The notes: generated by a model from the letters alone, not told the origin. Counted from the first letter of the stretch, positions 52,434 through 61,710 are shown. The stretch: DNA of 64,000 nt from G963665005 sp963665005 (GCA_963665005.2 CAXXTQ010000001.1:2790001-2854000), one strand, 5' to 3'. Made by a program: numbers and translations.

Positions 52434-53405
52434 CTATATATTGCTTATTCGGTTTACTGGGTACTTAGGCGTCTTCCCCTCTAATACTGCTACAATGTTT
52501 TTTGCTGCTTTCGTTTTTAGCTCTATCAATGCTTCTTCTGTGTTATAAGCTGTATGATCCGTAAGCACAACATTATCTAACTTCATGTATGCAGAGTCAG
52601 CAGGTAAAGGCTCTGTATTGTGTGTATCAAGCCCCGCAAATCCAATTTTACTTTGCTTCAACGCTTCAAGTAATGCTGCATCATCTATTAGCGGACCCCT
52701 TCCCGTATTTATCAATATTGCTGTTGACTTCATTAAGCCTATTGTCTCCCTGTTAATAATTCCACGAGTTTCTGATGTAACAGGCATATGCAGTGATATG
52801 AAATCTGCATCAGCTAATACTGTTTCCAGTTCAACTTTTTTTGCACCCAGTTTTGAAATAACTTTTTCTTGTACATACGGGTCATATACTAAAATTTGTT
52901 TAAACCCAAAACCGCTTACCTTATGTATTAAAGCTTTTGCAATACGCCCAAATCCTAGTACTCCAAGCGTTTTCTCGGCAAGCCTAAAGCTTTTACCTGT
53001 ATTAATATTCCATTCGCCTTGTCTTACAAGTTTATCACGTAACGGTACCTGGCGCAGACAGGAGAATAAAAGTGCAAGCGCATGATCTGAAACATCCTGT
53101 GCGCAATAATCAGGTACGTTTGAAACCCATATTCCGTTCTCCGTGCAAGCATTAACATCTACATTATCATAACCTACGCCATATCGATTTACTATTTTAC
53201 AGCGCCTTAATGCTTTCACCACAGGAGCCGTCATAGGGGCCATATCAAGAAGGATACCATCGGCATTTATACAATCTCGCAACATATCTTCCTCGGTAAC
53301 ACAATTACAAATCCTTAGTTCTGCATCCACCTGTTTTAGTATTTCACGTTCAATTTCATAATTGCTATGCCTGTTATCGGATACAACAACCAGAAAATTC
53401 GGCAT
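52434..53405 (-). CDS. D-isomer specific 2-hydroxyacid dehydrogenase (CtBP/SerA-like)
   Basis: A 323-residue dehydrogenase with the NAD motif LGVLGFGRIAKAL, catalytic Arg in NTGRGPLID, Glu in HNTEPLP and His in DHTAYNTEEA. The start at 53405 has AAGGAG upstream; an upstream in-frame ATG would overlap the aminotransferase gene and lacks a site. It converts a 2-hydroxyacid to a 2-oxoacid or the reverse. Substrate unknown. Confidence 0.88.
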   Translation of the reverse strand: MPNFLVVVSDNRHSNYEIEREILKQVDAELRICNCVTEEDMLRDCINADGILLDMAPMTAPVVKALRRCKIVNRYGVGYDNVDVNACTENGIWVSNVPDYCAQDVSDHALALLFSCLRQVPLRDKLVRQGEWNINTGKSFRLAEKTLGVLGFGRIAKALIHKVSGFGFKQILVYDPYVQEKVISKLGAKKVELETVLADADFISLHMPVTSETRGIINRETIGLMKSTAILINTGRGPLIDDAALLEALKQSKIGFAGLDTHNTEPLPADSAYMKLDNVVLTDHTAYNTEEALIELKTKAAKNIVAVLEGKTPKYPVNRISNI

Positions 53406-53431
53406 TTGTTTTCTCCTTATCTGATTAAAGC

Positions 53432-54748
53432 TTATAGTTTTGCAATACATTTTTCCATTATTTTTATACTTTCGTAAGCTTGCTCCTCATTGAGCACCAA
53501 CGGAGGTGCTACACGTACAACGTTGCCATATATACCAACGCTACCAATAAGCAAACCATTTTCTGCGCACGAATCAATAAGTTTTCTAACGAGCGATGGA
53601 TCTGGTTCTTTTGTATTTTTATCAGCTACTAGTTCAATTCCCCAAACTAGTCCTTTACCACGAATATCGCCAACATGATTTGAGCTCTCTATCAGTTTAG
53701 GTAGTCTTTCAGCAAATATCGCCTCAATTTTTTTTACATTTGCAAGTATTCCTTCTTGTTTTATAACTTTAAGTACTGCAGAAACCGCAGCACAGCTAAC
53801 AGGATTTCCTCCATATGTACTACCAAGCTCCCCTTTTCCAATTGCCTTGTCACTGATTTCTTTCCGCATGAGTAGCGCTGATACCGATGCCCCGCTACCG
53901 ATGCCTTTTCCAACTGCAACAATGTCAGGAGTTATCTTTTCGTGCTCAAGCGCCCACATTGTACCAGTACGCCCATAAGCTGATTGCACTTCATCCAGAG
54001 TAAACAAAATATTATTTTCACGAATCCACTTTTCCAGTTTTGTCATATACCCTTCAGGTGGAAAGATAAACCCTGCAGTACCAAGATAAGGTTCAATAAT
54101 TAACCCCGCAATCGAACTGCTCGAATTTGCTTGTACGACATCATCAATAAACTCTAAGCACATAAACCCACAATTTTCAGGACGAGAATGGAAAGGGCAA
54201 CGATAACAATATGGATAAGGTACTCGGATAACCCCTGGCAGCATTGGCCCCATTCCTTTTTTTATTTTTTTAAGACCCCCAAAACTCGCAGTCGATAATA
54301 TTCGGCCATGAAATCCTCCATAAAAAGAAATGATTTCAAACGCATCCATAGCACGCTTCATAATCCTAACAGCCGAGTCGGTTGCCTCACTGCCTGTAGA
54401 AAAGAAAAAACAATTGTTTAAGTGTTTTGGAGCCGCTTCTATTAAGTTTTTAGCAGCATCAACACGATAAGGTGTGCAGTATTCATATACATTTAAAATT
54501 TTTGCACTCGCTTCTTGTATTGCTTTAACAAGAGTAGGATGACAATGTCCGATATTTGTTACTAATACGCCGCTAGTCCAATCTATAAAGGTATTGCCAT
54601 CTACGTCATATAGCATAGCCCCGTTTCCATGTTCGATAGCAACCTTTGCTTGGTATCCCGTCTTATCTGCTTCATATTGATGCCACTTATTAATCAGTTC
54701 GAGAGAGCCTGGGCCAGGGATATTAGTTGTAACCTTTGAATAATTCAT
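53432..54748 (-). CDS. Class III aminotransferase (GABA transaminase-like)
   Basis: A 438-residue PLP enzyme: VDWTSGVLVTNIGHCHP, FFSTGSEATDSAVRI, YGGFHGR, LDEVQSAYGRTG and VAVGKGIGSG with the PLP lysine. It has a cysteine-rich stretch CYRCPFHSRPENCG (about 197-210), not usual in bacterial GabT and seen in archaeal and clostridial members. It moves an omega-amino group to 2-oxoglutarate. As the first gene after the main operator-promoter of the cluster, it is likely an early step that removes the amino group of the imported compound. Confidence 0.9.
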   Translation of the reverse strand: MNYSKVTTNIPGPGSLELINKWHQYEADKTGYQAKVAIEHGNGAMLYDVDGNTFIDWTSGVLVTNIGHCHPTLVKAIQEASAKILNVYEYCTPYRVDAAKNLIEAAPKHLNNCFFFSTGSEATDSAVRIMKRAMDAFEIISFYGGFHGRILSTASFGGLKKIKKGMGPMLPGVIRVPYPYCYRCPFHSRPENCGFMCLEFIDDVVQANSSSSIAGLIIEPYLGTAGFIFPPEGYMTKLEKWIRENNILFTLDEVQSAYGRTGTMWALEHEKITPDIVAVGKGIGSGASVSALLMRKEISDKAIGKGELGSTYGGNPVSCAAVSAVLKVIKQEGILANVKKIEAIFAERLPKLIESSNHVGDIRGKGLVWGIELVADKNTKEPDPSLVRKLIDSCAENGLLIGSVGIYGNVVRVAPPLVLNEEQAYESIKIMEKCIAKL

Positions 54749-54827
54749 TAATAATTCTCTCCATACTTGTTATTGATTTAGATAATAATTAATCTTATTT
54801 TTGAAGAATCCGTCTTGTATGTTGTCC

Positions 54828-54856
54828 ATTGTATATTGTATACAATCTAATGTCAA
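54828..54856 (-). promoter_or_regulatory. Operator-covered promoter of the main catabolic operon
   Basis: On the minus strand TTGACA (54851-54856), a 17-base spacer and TACAAT (54828-54833). The perfect palindrome ATTGTATACAAT (54835-54846) lies between the -35 and -10 boxes, so bound repressor would exclude RNA polymerase. The remaining bases of 54749-55150 hold no gene I can support. Confidence 0.75.
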
Positions 54857-55150
54857 GACTTTTTTAATCAAACTTTTTATTAAAATCTAAACCCCCATCA
54901 AACTTTAGTTAAAATAGAACTGAATAATTTTCTGTTTCAGTACAGTGACCCTAGCACAAATATCTCTCGCTATCTTTAATAAACTTTCATTAGAATAGCT
55001 TTAAAATGCTTCAAATAAATTAGAATTAAGAATTATATCTTTTAAGAACATGCTCTATTTATATTGACCATACGAAATCAAAAATTAACATTACGGAATA
55101 TTATACGGCTTCTTTATGTTAAAAATCACAACTCTGCCACCCACTATGAT

Positions 55151-56407
55151 ATGATACCTCCAAAGTAGACAGTTAAAAACAAAATAGTTTAACATTGGAG
55201 GTATCATTATGGCTAGGCCTAAGGGATTTACTAAAGCAGATAAAATATCAGCTTGTAAAGCTTATCAAAACGGAACCGGCTCACTAAGAAGCATAGCTTA
55301 CGATATAGGCTGTAGTAAGAATACTTTTAAGAGATGGTATCAGAGATATGCAGTACACGGAGAATCCGCATTTGATGAGGTTAATAGCCTTGGGAGATAT
55401 TCATTAGAGTTTAAGCAAGAAGTCATAAATTACTACTTGGTAAGTCCTGAGTCAGCAGAAATTGTATCAGCAAAATATAATATACCCTATTCAACATTAC
55501 GAGTATGGATTAAAATGTATAGTAATAGTATTGAATTCAAGAACGACAAACCAAAAGGAGATACTACTGCTATGAAATCAAGGGAAACCTCTTTTGATGA
55601 ACGGCTGGAGATCGTTAAATGGATAATAAACAATTCCATGAATTATAAAGCAGCAGCCAATAAATATGGTATTTCATACAGTGCTTTGCATGGATGGACA
55701 AAACGTTATTTAAACGAAGGCGAATCAGCATTAAGATATAAACGCCGAGGACGAAAAGTTAAAGTGGACATATCCAATTTATCTGAAGTAGAATTACTAA
55801 AGCATAGACTCCAAGAAGAAACGTCAAAACGAAAGAGAGCAGAATTGGAGCTGCAAATACTTAAAAAAAAAGAAGAATTCGGTAGTGTAGATTATTTTAA
55901 CGCAAGTCTGCCTAATGAAAAGTGGCTGACAGATGTAACTGAATTTAAAGTCGTAGGTAAAAAGCAAAAACTATATTTAAGCGCTATATTAGACTTATAT
56001 GATAGAACAATTGTAGCCTATGAGATGAGTCTGAAAAACGACGTTAACCTTGTATTTAATACATTTGATAAAGCTATTTCTTCTAACCCTAAGGCAACAC
56101 CTATTTTTCATAGTGATCGTGGATTTCAATACACTTCAAAGAAATTTCAGTTTAGACTAAATTCACAGGACATGATACAAAGCATGTCGAGAGCTGGTAA
56201 ATGCTTAGATAATGCCCCTATGGAATCCTTTTGGGGAACATTGAAGTCAGAGATGTATTACTTATATAGGTTCCACAGCTTAGATAACTTAAAAGCTATG
56301 GTTGAAGATTATATTGAATTCTACAACAATAATAGATTTCAAGAAAAGCTAAATTGCTTGTGCCCAATGGAATATAGGGTACAAGCAATTAACTAGAAAG
56401 TGTAGCG
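55151..56407 (+). mobile_element. IS3-family element (IS150-like), ends not resolved
   Basis: It carries the transposase at 55209-56396. A 12-bp perfect stem (55151-55162 with 55196-55207) folds the ribosome binding site into a hairpin. The exact terminal repeats are not clear; the right side merges with a 15-bp sequence like the left end of the IS256-type element (56396-56410) and the IS256-type copy B follows directly. Confidence 0.6.
55209..56396 (+). CDS. IS3-family transposase, OrfA-OrfB fusion lacking the OrfB N-terminus
   Basis: A 395-residue protein. Residues 1-220 have two helix-turn-helix units of OrfA (DIGCSKNTFKRWYQRY, YNIPYSTLRVWIKMY) and a third (YGISYSALHGWTKRY) followed by a coiled coil (LKHRLQEETSKRKRAELELQ). 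It then passes straight into the catalytic core of OrfB: KWLTDVTEF, FHSDRGFQY, and a 35-residue spacing to the final Glu in MESFWGTLKSE, so DDE is complete. The HTH_21 region of about 100 residues normally at the OrfB start is absent. This looks like an in-frame deletion, so activity is uncertain. Confidence 0.85.
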   Translation: MARPKGFTKADKISACKAYQNGTGSLRSIAYDIGCSKNTFKRWYQRYAVHGESAFDEVNSLGRYSLEFKQEVINYYLVSPESAEIVSAKYNIPYSTLRVWIKMYSNSIEFKNDKPKGDTTAMKSRETSFDERLEIVKWIINNSMNYKAAANKYGISYSALHGWTKRYLNEGESALRYKRRGRKVKVDISNLSEVELLKHRLQEETSKRKRAELELQILKKKEEFGSVDYFNASLPNEKWLTDVTEFKVVGKKQKLYLSAILDLYDRTIVAYEMSLKNDVNLVFNTFDKAISSNPKATPIFHSDRGFQYTSKKFQFRLNSQDMIQSMSRAGKCLDNAPMESFWGTLKSEMYYLYRFHSLDNLKAMVEDYIEFYNNNRFQEKLNCLCPMEYRVQAIN

Positions 56408-56431
56408 AAATATGAGGTAGTGTAGATTATT

Positions 56432-57906
56432 GGGCCTGTTGACAAAAGCGCAGAAAAGCCCTCCGTATGGTATAATTATCATAGTGGAGGGCTTTTAATA
56501 TGATGAGTAAAAAAGACGGTCAGTTATGTTTCGCGGTTTTTGATTTGGAAGAATTAATTCCAGAAAATCATCTGTTAAAAAGAATAGATAGAGCAATAGA
56601 TTTTGACTTCATATATGATCTTGCTCAGCCATATTACTCTGATAAAGGGCGGCCATCCATCGATCCTGTATGTATGATAAAAATGCTTCTGGTGGGGTAT
56701 CTGTACGGAATACGGTCAGAACGCAGATTAGAAGAAGAGATCACATTAAACATAGCTTATAGATGGTTTAGCGGCTTCAATATGATGGATCGTATTCCCG
56801 ACCATTCGGTTTTCAGCCAGAACAGACGGCGCAGGTTCAAAGATTCAACAATTTTCAGGAACATCTTTAATAAAATTGTTATCCTTTGTATTGATAACGG
56901 AATAATCACTGGAGATATGGTGGTCAGCGATGGCTCATTTATCCCGGGAAATGTTGCCAAAACTAGCAAAACAGATACAACTTCAGTTATCTCAAAAAGC
57001 ACTGTGAAGTATCTTGATGTACTAGATGAAGAATTATCCCACTTGCCTGGCTACAGGGAACCGGTCGTAACCGAAGTTGAAAATACACTGGTAAAGAGCA
57101 GCACTGATCCTGACTGCGGCTATATACATCAAAAACGCAAGAAAGGCCTAGGTTATCTCACTGAAATGACCGTGGATACTGCACACGGTATTATCACAGG
57201 TGTTGATTGTTATCCTGCTAATCAGAGAGAAAGTGATGTTATTCTAAAGCATATTAATTCTCAGGTTCAAGATACTGACATCAATATCAGCAGTATAGCA
57301 TTAGATGCTGGATATGATGTAGGTGCCGTGCATCGCGGCTTCGAACTTCTTGGCATTACAGATTATTGTTCGCCGCGTATAATGCACAATAACGCGCTGA
57401 AAAAGGGCTTTAATTATGACGCAAAAGCTGATTCCTTCATATGTATGAAGAAAAAACGTTTGCGGTTTTATCGCATTACATACAAACAATACAATCAAGG
57501 CTACTATCGGATATACCGGATTCCTAGAAAAGAATGTGCAGGTTGTGAGCATCTGCATCATTGTGCCGTCGATAAAGGTGCTGTTCGAATTAATGCCAGC
57601 GGATTTTATCCTGCCTATCACGCGAATAGAGTACGCTGCAAAACAGACGATTATTTTAAGATGAAACGTCTCCGAAGCATATGGAGCGAGGGCACCTTTG
57701 GTGCACTAAAGAATCAACACAATCTCAAACGAATAAAAAAACGAGGCATTCATCGAGCTTCCGAAGAATGCCTGTTAGCAGCGATTGCACTGAACCTAAA
57801 GCGCATAGCCAAGGTTCTGAGCCCCAATTCCTGTCCATTTTTTGCTCAGTGTAATTGGGTAATACTAAGCGCATAGTATTCAGAAATATGATTTGTCAAC
57901 AGGCCC
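56432..57906 (+). mobile_element. IS1182-type insertion sequence, copy 3
   Basis: 1475 bp, same terminal repeats as copies 1 and 2, target duplication ATTATT (56426-56431, 57907-57912). It sits at the same place in the IS256-type terminal repeat as copy 2 but in the opposite orientation relative to that element. Confidence 0.92.
56500..57876 (+). CDS. IS1182-type transposase
   Basis: A 458-residue DDE transposase; by eye no residue difference from the copy at 13462-14838. Intact, with the RBS-covering hairpin upstream. The near identity of three copies shows recent movement. Confidence 0.95.
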   Translation: MMSKKDGQLCFAVFDLEELIPENHLLKRIDRAIDFDFIYDLAQPYYSDKGRPSIDPVCMIKMLLVGYLYGIRSERRLEEEITLNIAYRWFSGFNMMDRIPDHSVFSQNRRRRFKDSTIFRNIFNKIVILCIDNGIITGDMVVSDGSFIPGNVAKTSKTDTTSVISKSTVKYLDVLDEELSHLPGYREPVVTEVENTLVKSSTDPDCGYIHQKRKKGLGYLTEMTVDTAHGIITGVDCYPANQRESDVILKHINSQVQDTDINISSIALDAGYDVGAVHRGFELLGITDYCSPRIMHNNALKKGFNYDAKADSFICMKKKRLRFYRITYKQYNQGYYRIYRIPRKECAGCEHLHHCAVDKGAVRINASGFYPAYHANRVRCKTDDYFKMKRLRSIWSEGTFGALKNQHNLKRIKKRGIHRASEECLLAAIALNLKRIAKVLSPNSCPFFAQCNWVILSA

Positions 57907-57949
57907 ATTATTTTGTGTAAACATAATTGTCAGATAATCGCTTTGTTGT

Positions 57950-57981
57950 TCACAGGGTACAGGCTAGCCTGTACCCTGTGA
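57950..57981 (-). repeat. 32-bp perfect palindrome, copy B
   Basis: Same palindrome as at 13319-13350, in the 3' region of IS256-type copy B. Confidence 0.8.
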
Positions 57982-58044
57982 CGTCACCGTAACACGGGGA
58001 GGCCCAGCTGTCAAGCCAAAGCCGTTTCCCGTGTTTTCTTGTTT

Positions 58045-59266
58045 CTATATTTGTACTTTCACCCGGTCGTCGAAGTAAATCAGCAAGTGCATTAAAATGT
58101 TGCCCCAGTCTCGAATCGGCATCGTCCATTTTCCCGTGATTTGAATTGTCACAAGATAAAGCTGCTTCATCAGCGCATCGTCACTGACGAACGCGCTCTT
58201 GGTTTTCGTGACTTTCCGAAGCTGATGGTTGAAATTCTCGATGGCGTTGGTGGTATAGATAATCCGGCGTATCTGCTCCGGATACTTGAACATGGTCGCG
58301 AGTTCGTCCCAATGCTCACGCCAAGAGCGAACGGCCATGGGATATTTGCTGCCCCAGTTCTCCTCAAAGTCGTCGAGCGCAACGAGAGCCAGTTCCTCCG
58401 TCGGAGCTTTATAAATTGGCTTTAGCGCTGCCGTAACCGCCTTGACGTCTTTGGTACGAAACATAGCGTGTTGAGCTGCGAATCTGATGGATGACACAGC
58501 GCTGGATTTCCGTCTTGGGGAACGCTGCGGCTATGGCTTCAGAGAAGCCGGTTAAGCCATCGACAGATGCGATGAGGATGTCTTGGACGCCACGGTTCTT
58601 CAGGCCATTGAGTACACCCAGCCAGTACTTTGAGCTTTCCGTAGCGCCGATCCAGATACCTAGAACGTCCTTTTTTCCCTCCAAATCGGTGCCAATGGCG
58701 ATATATACGGCTTTTTTAACGACAATACCGTCTTCCCGAACCTTGTAGTGGATAGCGTCGAGCATGACCATTGCGTATATGCTTTCAAGCGTTCTGTTCT
58801 GCCATTCGCATATCGTGGGCAATATTTTGTCCGTTATCTTGGATACTCGGGTTGCATCCACTTCGATTCCGTACAGCTCGAACATCGCTTTCTCGATGTC
58901 TCGGGTGGATGTCCCTTGCGAATACAGGAACAGTATTTTGTCCTCAATCTCTGATATGTCCATCTGATGTTTTTTCACGATTTGCGGTTCGTATTCGCCG
59001 TTTCGATCGCGCGGAACGGCCAGTTCGACATCGCCTTGACTGCTGATCACCGTCTTCTTGTAATGCCCGTTTCGCGAGTTGTCCCTCTCCTTATTCTTGT
59101 AATCGTACTTGCTGTACCCCAGTTCTTCTTCGAGCTCAGCGTCCATGATTTCTTGAATCAGGCCGGATGTGAGTTCTTTCACCAGGTCTTGTACACCTGC
59201 CAAGTCTTTGATGCCGCGTTCATCGATGAGCTTGCGTAGCGTACTCTTCTCTCGTTTCTGTGCCAT
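58045..59266 (-). pseudogene. IS256-type (mutator family) transposase, frameshifted
   Basis: Copy B of the transposase at 12034-13255, on the minus strand, with the same one-base shift near 58454 between the parts ending RYVSY and starting TKDVKAV. Joined length about 406 residues with the DDE core intact. Two copies with the same shift but different target duplications mean that the shifted form has itself moved, either with helper transposase or by programmed frameshifting. Confidence 0.85.
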
Positions 59267-59334
59267 AATAAAACCTCCATCGTCAGTTATTATTTTATCT
59301 GACAATGAAGGTTTACACAATTTTCGCTACACTT

Positions 59335-59622
59335 TCAAATATGATTTGACATTGCCGATAGCACTGCACGCTTATGCTGTTCCGGATTTATGCGCACGTT
59401 AAAACTGCCTTTATATGCTTTCTGCGGTTTCTTGCCTTGGCGTTTGCATATATTAAGGTAGTCCTCAACCGTCTCGATAAAAGCTTCTTTCAGCTCTTCT
59501 GTGCTATTCCCCTCGAAGCTAACCACATCCGCTATCCCGGCAATCGTGCCAAAAAAGCATTTATCTTCATCGCTATATTCTATGCGGGTATAATAGCCTT
59601 TGTATTCCATCATATTTTTCAC
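59335..59622 (-). pseudogene. HicB-like antitoxin, C-terminus replaced by an IS insertion
   Basis: A 95-codon frame beginning with GTG (GGAG upstream). The N-terminal part has YYTRIEYSDEDKCFFGTIAGI, the HicB partial RNase H-like fold, then ELKEAFIETVEDYLNICKRQGKKP, and GSFNVRINPEQHKRAVLSAM. The last residues and stop come from the target duplication and IS end, so about 15-20 residues of the usual C-terminal DNA-binding tail are lost. No HicA toxin gene is seen beside it. Confidence 0.75.
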
Positions 59623-59780
59623 TTTTGATCACTCCAATCGATTTTAATAAATTAAGTATATTGTCGCCCTAGTTTGTCCACAGGATTTTTTTGTATGTAG
59701 ATGTTATCTTTAATACAATATTAGCTTTAAACACTCTTATTCACAATCTTAAAAATCTGTTATCGCATTAAACAGCAATT

Positions 59781-60410
59781 CTATTTTTTTAAGTGGAGTA
59801 TGAAATTAGCATTTGTTTTTGATAAATCTTTTATTATAAACACAATCTTCCTAAAGCTCGATATAAGCGTATTCGCAGATTCTTGTTTTTTTAAGTACGA
59901 CAATATTTGTTGTTTCTGTATTTCCAATCCTGATATAAAACTTCCATCGTTATAGATAATTAAATCGATGAACTGAACTCGTTTATCATATTTTACTAAT
60001 TTGTAGTTTTTACTTGAAACTAACTTTTTTAAAACTTCTATTCTATTTGGTGATTGGGGTAAATCCTGCGATACACCCATTGATCTCGTTTCAGGTATTT
60101 CATTTCCATTATCATCAATTGCAACGATTTCACCAACGTTTAATATCCCAACATCTCTTTTATCCAGCTTATTATTTTGTATAATGTCATTTAGATAATT
60201 GGGCTTATTTTTTAGTCGTGCACTTGATTCATCTAAAAATAATTGTGTTATTTCAACACCGAATTTATTACCATTTTTGTCTTCTAAAATAAAATCAGGT
60301 TTTTCAAACTCAATGATACTATACTCGCTAGGTTTATATATAAGTTGTAGTATATTTCTTTCAATATTTTTCTTTCTACTGTCGCTATCTGTCACCTTGA
60401 TTACCTCCAT
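59781..60410 (-). CDS. PD-(D/E)XK-like protein of unknown function
   Basis: A 209-residue protein. Near the N-terminus EFEKPDFILEDKNGNKFGVEIT gives the pattern Pro-Asp ... Val-Glu-Ile-Thr that is common in PD-(D/E)XK nuclease folds, though the usual ExK lysine is Thr here. The remainder (SPNRIEVLKKLVSSKNYKL, VQFIDLIIYNDG) looks like the alpha/beta tail of such folds. It lies between the HicB-like gene and the integrase inside the island's right end, a usual place for defence or addiction genes. Function unknown to me. Confidence 0.5.
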   Translation of the reverse strand: MEVIKVTDSDSRKKNIERNILQLIYKPSEYSIIEFEKPDFILEDKNGNKFGVEITQLFLDESSARLKNKPNYLNDIIQNNKLDKRDVGILNVGEIVAIDDNGNEIPETRSMGVSQDLPQSPNRIEVLKKLVSSKNYKLVKYDKRVQFIDLIIYNDGSFISGLEIQKQQILSYLKKQESANTLISSFRKIVFIIKDLSKTNANFILHLKK

Positions 60411-60454
60411 TTTTGAGCCTGTTTAAATTATTAGTAATCTATTATGTTTCGTTA

Positions 60455-61579
60455 CTACTTCTTCCCATCTATCAGATTTGCCACGGCGTCAACTGCTGCT
60501 GTATGTTCTTGATCAAACAGATGCGTATAGATTTTCTTGGTTGTTCCGACGTTGGCATGGCCTAACGCTTTTCCAATATTGAATTCCTGCACACCTGCTT
60601 CATTGGAAATACTAGCGAAGGTATGCCGCAGTTCATGCAAAACAATCTTAGGCAAGTTGTTTTCTTTCAGGAATTTAGTAAACAACTCGGAAATATAATT
60701 TGGACGATAGGAATGCCCATCCTCCCGAACAATCACAAAACCTGTGCCCTTCCACCCATCACCGAAACGTTTTTTATTTTCAGCCTGCCGATTATATTCT
60801 TCTTTCAGCACAGACAGCAAGCTGTTGGGGATATGCAATCTGCGTTGCGAAGCATTTGTCTTTGTATCCTTTATCACAATTTCCGTTCCAACTTGTGTCA
60901 TCGCGCGGTAAATACCAAGAGTCTGTTTGTCAAAATCAATGTCATCCCATTTCAGGCCGCAAATCTCTTCCCGACGAAGTCCTAGATACGCCCCCAGCTT
61001 TACCGCCGTTTCAAGCCTGTCATCTTCCACCAGCCGGAAAAGAATCTGAAGCTGTTCCGGCGTATATATGCTGGCCTCATGCTTTTTCTTTTTCGGACGG
61101 TCAACTCCTTCCAAAGGATTCCTAAGCATGTATTCCTGCTTTACCGCAGCTTTAAGAGCTGAATTTAACAAGTCGTGATGTTTGATTACCGTATTGGGAG
61201 AGAGGCCCTTTTCATCCATGAGCATTGTATAATATTTTTGTATATGCATTGGTTTTAGTTTTTGCAGTTTCATACCGCCAAGCGCCGGAACAATGTGCCG
61301 ATCAATCATATTTTTATATCCGTATACACTGGTTTCAGCAGCCCTGGGAGCATACATGTTTTCCAGCCAATAAGCTAACCACTCTTTCAGCGTCATCACC
61401 CGCGGAATAATTGCGGAACCGTCTTCCATCGAAACGCTGTGCCGAGCAAGCTGCATCTCTGCTTCCCGTTTGGTATCATAAGTTTTATACTTACGAATAC
61501 GCTTGTCCGTTTCGTCTTTTCCGAAATCAAAACATACTCTGTACTTGCTTCCTATTTTTGAAATTGAACCGAACGGCAT
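60455..61579 (-). CDS. Tyrosine site-specific integrase of the ssrA island
   Basis: A 374-residue integrase. It has an N-terminal arm-binding domain (about 1-50, GSKYRVCFDFG), a SAM-like core-binding domain (about 60-145) and the catalytic domain with GLRREEI (Arg), HELRHTFAS (His-x-x-Arg), GHANVGTTKKIYTH (His and catalytic Tyr). The start at 61579 has GGAGG eight bases upstream; an in-frame ATG five codons earlier lacks one. It lies next to the attachment site in ssrA and close to three arm-type repeats, so it is the enzyme that inserted and can excise the 25.6-kb island. Confidence 0.92.
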   Translation of the reverse strand: MPFGSISKIGSKYRVCFDFGKDETDKRIRKYKTYDTKREAEMQLARHSVSMEDGSAIIPRVMTLKEWLAYWLENMYAPRAAETSVYGYKNMIDRHIVPALGGMKLQKLKPMHIQKYYTMLMDEKGLSPNTVIKHHDLLNSALKAAVKQEYMLRNPLEGVDRPKKKKHEASIYTPEQLQILFRLVEDDRLETAVKLGAYLGLRREEICGLKWDDIDFDKQTLGIYRAMTQVGTEIVIKDTKTNASQRRLHIPNSLLSVLKEEYNRQAENKKRFGDGWKGTGFVIVREDGHSYRPNYISELFTKFLKENNLPKIVLHELRHTFASISNEAGVQEFNIGKALGHANVGTTKKIYTHLFDQEHTAAVDAVANLIDGKK

Positions 61580-61601
61580 AGCCCTGACCTCCATGCTTTT
61601 A

Positions 61602-61661
61602 TTTGGCTACAATTTATTTCCTGTAACTATTATAATACAGTTGGCTACAATTTGGCTACAG
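61602..61661 (+). promoter_or_regulatory. Arm-type integrase repeats, right end
   Basis: TTGGCTACAA at 61603-61612 and 61641-61650, and TTGGCTACAG at 61652-61661. The same 10-mer lies at the left end (36343-36352). Confidence 0.6.
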
Positions 61662-61710
61662 TTATTTTTGGGGATTGCTTAAAATCAATATATGGTGCGT
61701 ATAATAACGA

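Larger units (their letters stand above)
56416..59336 (-). mobile_element. IS256-type element (copy B) carrying one IS1182-type insertion
   Basis: Inverted relative to copy A at 10483-14884. It has an 8-bp target duplication AAATATGA (56408-56415, 59337-59344) and the same terminal repeats (GGTAGTGTAG... at 56416; reverse complement GAAAGTGTAG... ending 59336). An IS1182-type copy sits in the terminal repeat at 56432-57906; the other terminal repeat is uninterrupted. It is inserted in a HicB-like gene. Confidence 0.85.
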
